27,209 nucleotides of DNA from positions 1 through 27,209 of the IMG/VR virus record IMGVR_UViG_3300020416_000055, one strand, 5' to 3'. The position numbers and the translations under genes are program-made. Positions within the stretch are counted from its first letter, which is position 1. Every line of letters starts with the position of its first letter. The notes beneath the pieces were generated by a model that was not told the origin of the DNA, searched no databases, and saw nothing but the letters and a program-made list of their open reading frames with translations. The stretch is from a virus. Positions 8,308-15,700 of this stretch are shown here, in pieces.

Positions 8308-10955
8308 ATTTCCCATCAAATCCTAGTATTGGAGCCAGTTATACTTTTGGTGTAGCAACCTGGCGATGGGATGGTACTGTTTGGAGAAGAGTTCCTGATC
8401 CTGGTGCTCAAGGTAATACTGGTTCACCAGGAACATCAGGATCGCCAGGATTGACTGGTGGACCTGGACCTGCTGGACCTCCAGGACCTGCTTCTACAGA
8501 ACCTGGTCCTCCTGGACCTAGTGGTCCTCCTGGTCCTCCAGGACCTGCTTCAACTGTAGCAGGACCTCCTGGTTCTCCTGGACCTGCTGGTGGTCCTCCA
8601 GGACCTGCTTCAACTATTCCTGGTCCTCCTGGTCCTCCTGGACCTGGTGGTCCTCCTGGTCCTCCAGGACCTGCTTCTAATGTTGCTGGACCTCCTGGTC
8701 CTCCTGGACCTTCTGTTCCTGGACCTCCTGGACCTGCTTCAACTCAAGCAGGACCTCCTGGTCCTCCTGGTGCTGCTGGACCTCCTGGTAATGCTTCTAC
8801 AGAACCTGGTCCTCCTGGTGCTGGTGGTCCTCCTGGACCTGCTGGACCTCCAGGACCTGCTTCAACTGTAGCAGGACCTCCTGGTGTAAAAGGTGATCCT
8901 GGTCCTCCTGGATCTGCTTCGACTTTACCTGGTCCTCCTGGTAATGCTGGTCCTCCTGGACCTTCTGTTCCTGGACCTCCTGGATCTCAAGGACCTCCTG
9001 GACCTGCTTCTACAGAACCTGGTCCTCCTGGTGCTGGTGGTCCTCCTGGACCTGCTGGACCTCCTGGACCTGCTTCTACAGAACCTGGTCCTCCTGGTAA
9101 TGCTGGTCCTCCTGGACCTGCTGGACCTATTGGTCCTTCGGGGGTAAGAAACTTTGTTATAACAAATAGTGGAGCCAGTTCTTATTGTGTTGATGGCACT
9201 TGTAATAATCCAACAATAAATTTACTAAAAGGATTTACATATACATTCACTGTAAACGCTAGTGGTCATCCATTCTGGATTAAAACATCTCAAAATACTG
9301 GAACTGGTAACGCATACACTAGTGGCATAACAAATAATGGAACTCAATCTGGAGTTATAACATTCAATGTTCCTGTCAATGCACCAGATACTTTATACTA
9401 TATTTGCCAATATCATGGCAGTATGACAGGAACAATTTCGTTATCAAGTTTTGGTCCTGCTGGTCCTCCTGGACCTGCTGGTGGACCTCCTGGACCTGCT
9501 GGACCTCCAGGACCTGCTTCAACTCAAGCAGGACCTCCTGGTGCTGGTGGACCTCCTGGACCTGCTGGACCTCCAGGACCTGGTTCAACTGTAGCAGGAC
9601 CTCCTGGTTCTCAAGGACCTCCTGGACCTTCTGTTACTGGACCTCCTGGTCAAGCTGGACCTCCTGGTAATGCTTCTACAGAACCTGGTCCTCCTGGAGC
9701 TCAAGGACCTCCTGGTAATGCTGGTCCTCCTGGACAAGCTGGTCCTCCTGGAACTGCTGCTAATGCCAATTACCTTGTACCTCAAGGTGGAATTATTATG
9801 TGGTCTGGTTCTGCAAGTGCTATTCCTACTGGATGGGTATTGTGTGATGGTACTAGTGGATCACCTAATTTAACTGATAGATTTATTATTGGTGCTGGTA
9901 ATAACTATGGTGTTGGTTCTACTGGTGGATCTAAGGATGCTGTTAATATAGCTCACTCACATGATTCTTCTGGAACTATAAGTGGTGGATCACATACTCA
10001 TGATGTTTCTGGGACAGCAACTCATAGTCATGATTCTTCTGGAACTATAAGTGGTAGTTTATCTCATACTCATGATGTTTCTGCATCAGGAAGTCACTCA
10101 CATGACTCTTCTGGAACAGTAACTGGTGGTGGATCACATAGTCATGATTTCTCTGGTAGTGGATCACATAATCATGATGTATCAGTTTCTGGTACTTCTG
10201 GATCTCATACTCATACTTTCTCTGGATCAGGATCTAGTTCTCATAGTCACAGTGTAAGTGCTGGATCACATAGTCATACTTTCTCTGGATCTGGATCACA
10301 TAATCATAGTATTACTCAAAGTGCTCATGATCATAGTGCTACCTTCAGTGAAAGTGCTCACCAACATACTTCTGCTATACCTTCTGGATCTCAGGGGGTT
10401 GACACAGACAGTCATGGATGGGATACTACTGTTGTTTCTGGTGCTGCTAACTCATTAACTTGGGGAGCAACTACTGGTGGAAGTGTTTCAGTATCATCTG
10501 ATACTGTAAGTCTTTTCTGTGAAAATAGATCTGTTTCAGTATCTGGTGGAACATCATCTGAGTCATCATCAGGTAGTTCAAGTAGTGAAAGTGTATCTGT
10601 ATCAGTATCTGGTAGCACTAGTGGTGAGACAACTTCACAATCATCTAGTGGAAGTACAAGTAGTGATAGTGTAAGTGTTAGTGGAAGTACAAGTTCTGAA
10701 ACTTTGGGATCATTTACGGCTTCTGTAACTACTGATTCTGAAAGTATAAGTGTATCTGGATCTACAGGTCCAGCAAGTGCTGGAACATTAAGTAGTTCTG
10801 TTACAGTTGATTCTGAATCAGCAAACTTTACTGGATCTACAAGTAGTGAAGGTGGATCATTTACTGCTTCTGTATCTGTTGATAGTGAAGGATCAAGTGG
10901 TGCTAATAAAAATCTTCCACCATATTATGCTTTATGCTTTATAATGAAAACCTAG
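8298..10955 (+). CDS. Collagen-like fibre with embedded cupredoxin-like domain and His-rich tail-collar tip
   Basis: The 885-residue mosaic has, in order: an N-terminal attachment segment with WRWDGTVW (about 1-45); collagen stalk 1 (about 54-282); a cupredoxin-like domain (283-385); collagen stalk 2 (about 386-487); a phage tail-collar domain ([10 protein letters not shown], then DRFIIGAG, about 488-552); a histidine-rich region with 13 His-x-His motifs (553-690); a Ser-rich region of [11 protein letters not shown] type (about 700-870); and the end [14 protein letters not shown], typical of tail-collar proteins. The order resembles the receptor-binding end of T4-type long or short fibres, where HxH pairs from three chains bind metal. 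Possible copper ligands are His324, Cys370, His373 and Met376. It overlaps the preceding gene by ten bases. Its role in host adhesion is inferred from the tip domains. Confidence 0.85.
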   Translation: MAINFPSNPSIGASYTFGVATWRWDGTVWRRVPDPGAQGNTGSPGTSGSPGLTGGPGPAGPPGPASTEPGPPGPSGPPGPPGPASTVAGPPGSPGPAGGPPGPASTIPGPPGPPGPGGPPGPPGPASNVAGPPGPPGPSVPGPPGPASTQAGPPGPPGAAGPPGNASTEPGPPGAGGPPGPAGPPGPASTVAGPPGVKGDPGPPGSASTLPGPPGNAGPPGPSVPGPPGSQGPPGPASTEPGPPGAGGPPGPAGPPGPASTEPGPPGNAGPPGPAGPIGPSGVRNFVITNSGASSYCVDGTCNNPTINLLKGFTYTFTVNASGHPFWIKTSQNTGTGNAYTSGITNNGTQSGVITFNVPVNAPDTLYYICQYHGSMTGTISLSSFGPAGPPGPAGGPPGPAGPPGPASTQAGPPGAGGPPGPAGPPGPGSTVAGPPGSQGPPGPSVTGPPGQAGPPGNASTEPGPPGAQGPPGNAGPPGQAGPPGTAANANYLVPQGGIIMWSGSASAIPTGWVLCDGTSGSPNLTDRFIIGAGNNYGVGSTGGSKDAVNIAHSHDSSGTISGGSHTHDVSGTATHSHDSSGTISGSLSHTHDVSASGSHSHDSSGTVTGGGSHSHDFSGSGSHNHDVSVSGTSGSHTHTFSGSGSSSHSHSVSAGSHSHTFSGSGSHNHSITQSAHDHSATFSESAHQHTSAIPSGSQGVDTDSHGWDTTVVSGAANSLTWGATTGGSVSVSSDTVSLFCENRSVSVSGGTSSESSSGSSSSESVSVSVSGSTSGETTSQSSSGSTSSDSVSVSGSTSSETLGSFTASVTTDSESISVSGSTGPASAGTLSSSVTVDSESANFTGSTSSEGGSFTASVSVDSEGSSGANKNLPPYYALCFIMKT
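8457..9143 (+). repeat. Collagen-like repeat, first stalk
   Basis: G-X-Y repeats rich in GPPGP are interrupted at fairly regular intervals by ASTEP, ASTVA, ASTQA, ASNVA, ASTIP or ASTLP, each of which shifts the triplet phase by one residue. The same interruption occurs in the other collagen-like gene of the window. Confidence 0.95.
9144..9453 (+). other. Cupredoxin-like domain coding segment inside the fibre
   Basis: Residues 283-385 form a non-collagenous island. It shows a KGFTYTFTV strand, HPFWIKT with His324, a VPxxAPDTLYY strand, and then CQYHGSM followed by a closing GTISL strand. The candidate ligands are His324, Cys370, His373 and Met376 (Cys-x2-His-x2-Met), the ligand order of type 1 copper proteins such as plastocyanin. 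Two further cysteines (297 and 302) could form a disulfide. Fold and ligand set are inferred from motif order only. Confidence 0.7.
9454..9765 (+). repeat. Collagen-like repeat, second stalk
   Basis: A shorter stalk of G-X-Y triplets lies between the cupredoxin-like island and the tail-collar domain. It has the same GPPGPAST-x-A interruptions as the first stalk. Confidence 0.95.
9951..10373 (+). repeat. Thirteen His-x-His repeats in the fibre tip
   Basis: The segment encodes 13 HxH motifs (HSH, HTH, HNH, HDH, HQH) spaced 8-16 residues apart. Each usually sits in the frame GSHxHDxSG. In the crystal structure of the T4 gp37 tip, such motifs coordinate iron between three chains. A trimer here could bind up to 13 ions in a row. 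Confidence 0.85.
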
Positions 10956-10967
10956 TTAATTTTTGAT

Positions 10968-11561
10968 ATGAAATTTGAAGATTTTATCTATGTACAGGAT
11001 AATGTACTGTCAGAATCTCTTTGTGAAGAAATAATTATAAGATATGAGGAAGATGAAAGAAAGGCTCCTGGTCTTGTTGGGATTGTTGGGGATGATAGGG
11101 TTATTGACAAAAATCTTAAAACCTCAACAGATCTTTTTATTACAGATTTAGAGAATTGGAAGGATATTGACAGTATATTAGAAAAAATAGTTTCTGATTG
11201 TATACAGAAGTATCTTAATCATTGCTTTAAGTTTTTTAATAAAATGAGTCCAACACCAAATCCATTTCGTTCTGCGAACTTTGAGGATCGTGGTTATAAT
11301 GTAAAAGGATATGAACCAGGTGGTTATTTCCATTGGCATGACGATTTTACTCTAGATAAAAGTTCTCCTAGAATGATTGCTATGTTATTTTATTTGAATC
11401 ATGTTGGTCAGAGTGGATATACTGAATTTATTAATGGTAGAAAAGTACATCCTTCCGTTGGAAGATTGGTTATGTTTCCTGCTACATGGAATTACATACA
11501 TAGAGGAGTTCCACCAAAGAAGAATAAAAAATATATAATATCCACTTACCTATATCAATAG
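10968..11561 (+). CDS. Fe(II)/2-oxoglutarate-dependent oxygenase, prolyl-4-hydroxylase-like
   Basis: The 197-residue protein fits the double-stranded beta-helix oxygenase family. The Fe(II) ligands are His124 and Asp126 in FHWHDDF and His178 in NYIHRGVPP. Lys188, ten residues after the distal histidine, is placed as the 2-oxoglutarate-binding Lys of collagen prolyl-4-hydroxylases (His483 and Lys493 in the human enzyme). The segment GYTEFINGRKVHPSVGRLVMFPA is the usual strand pair before the distal His. The likely reaction is O2- and 2-oxoglutarate-dependent hydroxylation, probably of a protein. It follows the two collagen-like fibre genes directly, so Pro in their Gly-Pro-Pro triplets is the obvious candidate substrate. 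That is inference; such enzymes in marine phages usually have unknown substrates. Confidence 0.8.
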   Translation: MKFEDFIYVQDNVLSESLCEEIIIRYEEDERKAPGLVGIVGDDRVIDKNLKTSTDLFITDLENWKDIDSILEKIVSDCIQKYLNHCFKFFNKMSPTPNPFRSANFEDRGYNVKGYEPGGYFHWHDDFTLDKSSPRMIAMLFYLNHVGQSGYTEFINGRKVHPSVGRLVMFPATWNYIHRGVPPKKNKKYIISTYLYQ

Positions 11562-11591
11562 GTTGCTAAATTTTCTTTTTTATAGTATACT

Positions 11592-11597
11592 TATAAT
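11592..11597 (+). promoter_or_regulatory. Possible -10 box (TATAAT) between the two oxygenase genes
   Basis: TATAAT lies in the 51-base AT-rich gap and ends 15 bases before the next ATG. No convincing -35 box exists at the usual spacing and no clear ribosome binding site follows, so it may be chance in AT-rich DNA. Confidence 0.25.
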
Positions 11598-11612
11598 AGT
11601 ACTAGATTTAAT

Positions 11613-12227
11613 ATGAATGACTTAATACAACTCATAGATGTTTTAGATGCTGGTGATCTAAAGACTATTAATGATTATGCAGACACTTTAGAGTTTGGAG
11701 AATCATCTGTTTTTAGTAATGATGGTGGTCAAAGAGCAGATGCTGGTATTAGATCTAGTAGTGGTAGCTCTTTTGTTGAGGGTACAGATGCTACTGTCTT
11801 ATTACATACTAGAATTAATCAAGGATTAGAAAAGTATTATAAGAAAGTTTCTTCAATACATCAAAATTTTTCATATTACCCTGTTCCTTGTGGTATAGAA
11901 ACTACTTGTTGGAGAGAAGGGATACAATGTTTAGAATATGTTGATGGGCAACAGTATAAATTCCATCATGATTGTGCTACTGATCCTAATAGACAGGAAT
12001 ATGAAAGAAAGTTATCTATAATTCTTTATCTTACTGATGATTTTCTTGGAGGAGGAACAGAATTTATTCATAAAACTTTTAAACCTAAAGCTGGAACTGC
12101 TTTAATGTTCCCTTCAAACTGGTGTTATCCTCACTCTGGCCAACCAGTTACTGAAGGTAAAAAAAGAGTAGCAGTAACTTGGTATTATGTTGATGGTAAC
12201 TTTAATAAAAGGAAGGAGAATGTTTAA
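11613..12227 (+). CDS. Second Fe(II)/2-oxoglutarate-dependent oxygenase, prolyl-4-hydroxylase-like
   Basis: The 204-residue protein shows the prolyl-4-hydroxylase pattern more plainly than its neighbour. YKFHHDC supplies His118 and Asp120, LSIILYLTDDFLGGGTEF is the conserved central strand, PKAGTALMFPS leads to distal His174 in YPHSGQPV, and Lys184 lies ten residues further, as in collagen prolyl-4-hydroxylases. The two oxygenases have low identity outside these motifs, so they are old paralogues or separate acquisitions, possibly with different substrates. The gene overlaps the following small gene by one base (TAATG at 12225-12229). Fibre collagen is the favoured substrate by context; other proteins, or a small molecule, remain possible. 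Confidence 0.85.
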   Translation: MNDLIQLIDVLDAGDLKTINDYADTLEFGESSVFSNDGGQRADAGIRSSSGSSFVEGTDATVLLHTRINQGLEKYYKKVSSIHQNFSYYPVPCGIETTCWREGIQCLEYVDGQQYKFHHDCATDPNRQEYERKLSIILYLTDDFLGGGTEFIHKTFKPKAGTALMFPSNWCYPHSGQPVTEGKKRVAVTWYYVDGNFNKRKENV

Positions 12228-12436
12228 TGGAAGTAAGTGACAATGAATCTGTTGAAAGAATTGTAATAGATGTTTGTGCTAGAAAGTTTCTTCTTTATAG
12301 TGATTTAGGAACTACTAGACATGTTGACTGTGAAACAACAGAGCAATTTATGGATGTATTGGATGTAGTTCAATCTACTGCAGATCCTGGGTTAATAGAG
12401 TATGCTAGTTTAACTACTACTGAAAATGAAGTATAA
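12227..12436 (+). CDS. Small hypothetical protein coupled to the oxygenase gene
   Basis: The 69-residue acidic protein (MEVSDNESVERIVIDV...) reads as beta-strands (RIVIDVCARKFLLYS) followed by helices. I do not recognise it. Its start overlaps the last base of the upstream oxygenase stop and its end overlaps the next start by 11 bases, so it is translated as part of the same operon. Co-transcription with the oxygenases suggests it may be linked to them, but nothing in the sequence shows how. Confidence 0.65.
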   Translation: MEVSDNESVERIVIDVCARKFLLYSDLGTTRHVDCETTEQFMDVLDVVQSTADPGLIEYASLTTTENEV

Positions 12437-12722
12437 GATTTCTACCCCATATTGTTGGTTTAAGAATCGTACTATGATTGTAAAAATGTACTGTATAAAT
12501 GGCAAACCATTTACTTTTGATGAAATGCCAGATAGTCATTTGTATGATGAAGTTCTAGTTAAAGAAGCGAATAATAATGAATCTTTTGAAGAGGAAGATT
12601 TATATAAAAATTATATGTATCTAAATCAAGAAGAGTTACATCCTAAATTTTTCAATGTGGAATTAGAAAACCCTGAAGATCTACCAGAAGATATGAAATA
12701 TGATGGGGATGGGACTAGCTAA
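12426..12722 (+). CDS. Small acidic hypothetical protein
   Basis: The 98-residue product begins MKYKISTPYCWFKNRTMIVKMYC, two possible beta-strands with Cys at positions 10 and 23. It continues with a strongly acidic stretch (SFEEEDLY, ENPEDLPEDM). There is no recognised domain, signal peptide or membrane segment. It overlaps the previous gene by 11 bases. Acidic proteins of this size in phages are often regulators or DNA mimics, but nothing specific supports that here. Confidence 0.6.
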   Translation: MKYKISTPYCWFKNRTMIVKMYCINGKPFTFDEMPDSHLYDEVLVKEANNNESFEEEDLYKNYMYLNQEELHPKFFNVELENPEDLPEDMKYDGDGTS

Positions 12723-12725
12723 ATA
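12719..12725 (+). promoter_or_regulatory. Possible late promoter box (CTAAATA)
   Basis: CTAAATA overlaps the stop of the previous gene and lies 35 bases before the 1945-residue fibre gene. It resembles the T4-like late box, with one base different from NATAAATA. It would provide a fresh late start before the second fibre cluster. Confidence 0.35.
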
Positions 12726-12735
12726 GACCATAGGA

Positions 12736-12751
12736 ACTTTTGGCCAAAAGT
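12736..12751 (+). promoter_or_regulatory. Perfect 16-base palindrome abutting the ribosome binding site
   Basis: ACTTTTGGCCAAAAGT is a perfect palindrome. It directly touches the GGAG ribosome binding site (12752-12755) of the large fibre gene. In RNA it can fold as a six-pair stem with a GGCC loop; in DNA it has the shape of a dimer operator. A transcription start at the box around 12719-12725 would put the hairpin near the 5' end of the message. Confidence 0.5.
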
Positions 12752-12759
12752 GGAGTAAG

Positions 12760-15700
12760 ATGCCTTTAAATAAATTAGAGAATTTTATAAAGAATACTGA
12801 AGGACGTATTCTTTATGTTAACCCAAATGATCTTGACGCTACTGATGGTATCGAGAATCAAGGTAATTCATTAACAAAACCCTTTAGAACTATACAGAGG
12901 GCGTTAATAGAATCTGCTAGATTTTCATATTTGGAAGGTAATGACAATGATATAACAGAGAAGACAACTATATTGTTGTTTCCAGGAGAACATATAGTAG
13001 ATAATCGTCCAGGTTTAGGTATTAAAAGTATTGCTGGAGATGCTAAGGCAGTTTCACCATCTGGTGTGGTGCTTGATGAAGGAGCAGCAGATATATTTTC
13101 ATTAGATCTTAATTCTAATTTTGATTTAACACAAGAAGATAATATACTTCGTAAATTTAATAGTGTTCATGGTGGTGTTGTTGTACCTCGTGGTACATCA
13201 GTTGTTGGTTTAGACCTTAGAAAAACTAAGATAAGACCCAAGTACGTTCCTAATCCAACTGATGATAACGTACCAACATCTGCTATTTTCAGAGTTACTG
13301 GTTCTTGTTATTTTTGGCAGTTCACTATTTTTGATGGTGATGAGGCAAATCTAGTATATACAAATAATACTGACTTTGGTGAATCTAATAGATCAAAACC
13401 AACATTTTCTCACCATAAACTAACAGTATTTGAATATGCTGATGGTGTTAATACAATTGAGAGTTATCAATTAACTGATCTTCAAATATATTATAGTAAA
13501 TTATCAAACGCATTTAATAGAGCGTCAACTAGAGAAATAACTCAGAAGTATCCAAAGAATCCTGAAGGATTTGCTCCACAAAGACCTGAGTTTGAAATTG
13601 TTGGTGCTTTTGCTACTGATGATAAAGCAATTTCTACAATTATTTCTGGTGATGGTGCTACTGCTGGTAGTGTAATTACTGTTACTACTTCCCTACCACA
13701 TGAATTAAGTGCTGGAACTCCTATTAAAATTACTGGGGTTAACTTTAGAGACTTTAATGTTTCAACAAAAGTACAGAATGTAATAGATGACAACAGATTT
13801 ACATACTTATTACCTTATGTAAGACCTAATCTACCTGCTGGACCTTCTGCTGGATTAAGTGCTGCTGGAGCATTTGTTTCTGTTGAAACAGATACTGTTA
13901 CTGGTGCTTCTCCATATATCTTTAACTGTTCATTGAGATCAGTCTATGGTATGTGTGGTATGCATGCTGATGGATCTAAGGCAACAGGATTCAAATCTAT
14001 GGTTGTGGCACAATTCACTGGTGTCTCACTACAGAAAGATGATCGTGCATTTACTGAATATGATCCTGTAAATAGAACTTATAGTGGTATAAATTATTCA
14101 ACACAAACAGGTGAGAAACTAGCTTCCGAATCCTCTTCTAAGAATAATAATCAAGTTTTCCATTTAAAACCAACTGCTGTTTATAGAAGTGGTTGGAAGA
14201 ATATTCACGTTAGAGTTTCTAATGATGCTGTTATTCAGATAGTATCAGTGTTTGCTATTGGATACCATATTCATTTCCGTATGGAGTCTGGTGGTGATGC
14301 TTCAGTTACAAACTCAAACTCAAACTTTGGTCAATTTGCTTTATCAGCAGATGGATTTAAGAAACAAGCATTTGATAAAGATAATAAAGGTTATGTGACT
14401 TCAGTAATTGCTCCAAGAGCAATTAATACAACTGAATTTGATGTTGAATGGTTACAAGTAGATAAAGCTAAAACTAAAAAGATATATGCTGCTTGTGCTT
14501 CAGGAGAAACTTCAGTTGGTCAAATAAACATAACTGCTGATCTTGATAGTCCTAAGAGACGTATATATCTTTTAGGACAAACTAATAAATCACTTGTACC
14601 TTCTGATATTGCTCAAGGTTTTAGAGTTGGTGCTAAAGTTGGTGAAAAGATTTGTATTAATAAGGATGCTAATGGAGATCCTTTATATACTGCTGATGTT
14701 TTCATGTCAAATGGCACTCTGACTGCTGCTAGTGTGACATCGGAGAAACTATATGAAGCAACACATTCTGATCAAGTTAATTATGTAAACCCATCAATAT
14801 ATGAAATTGATGGAGCACATGAACTACAAAATGGTGAGTCTGTCAGAGTAATATCTGAAAGTGGAAGACTGCCTGAAGGATTGGAAGCTCATGCAATATA
14901 TTATGCTATTACTAGTACTCAAGATAGTGATCTTCAATCTAATGAAATAAGATTAGCATCATCAAGAGCTAATGCTAATTTAGCTGATCCTGAATATATT
15001 AAAACTATATCTGATTCTGCCTCTGGATCTTTAAAAATTGTTAGTAGGGTATCTGATAAGAAACCAGGTGAATTAGGACACCCAATTCAATTTGATGAAA
15101 CTACATATAATGCTGATTGGGATGACAGTGACAATGATCCAAACGATCCTGCTACTACAGCAAAAAGTTATGCTCCAGGTGGTTGGTTTGTTCATACTCA
15201 TATTGATAATACTATCAATACTGCTCTAGATCCAACAGGTACTGGTAGTAGTTCTGCTGAACTTACTGGAGATGAAATTCCATATATTATTAGAAAATCT
15301 GATGATAGAAGTTTAGATGAAAAACTTTATAAGATTAGATACGTAGTTCCTAAAGAACTAGTGGATGCTAAAGATCCAACAGACGGTTTTATTTTACAGG
15401 ATTCAAGTCAAACAACAGTTGATAGGGTTGAAGACTTTACTAGATCTGAAATTGGAAATGGTAACGATTCTACTATATCTCCAAATGATCCTGGATACAA
15501 ATTTAATAGGAATCTAAGATTTATTTCATTCCTTGAGTACGATACTAACTCTCAAATTGCTACAGTTAGATCTGATAAGTCTCATGATATGAAAGTTGGT
15601 GAGTTAGTTACTATTAGAAATGTAAAGAGTAGTACTAACAGTACAGGTGTATTCAATAGTGAATATAATGGAACATTTGTTGTTGAGAGTGTAATTGATG

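Noticed and set aside
6478-9765. Regular short repeats considered as a CRISPR-like array
   Set aside because: The periodicity is nine bases, fully in frame and without unique spacers; it encodes collagen triplets.
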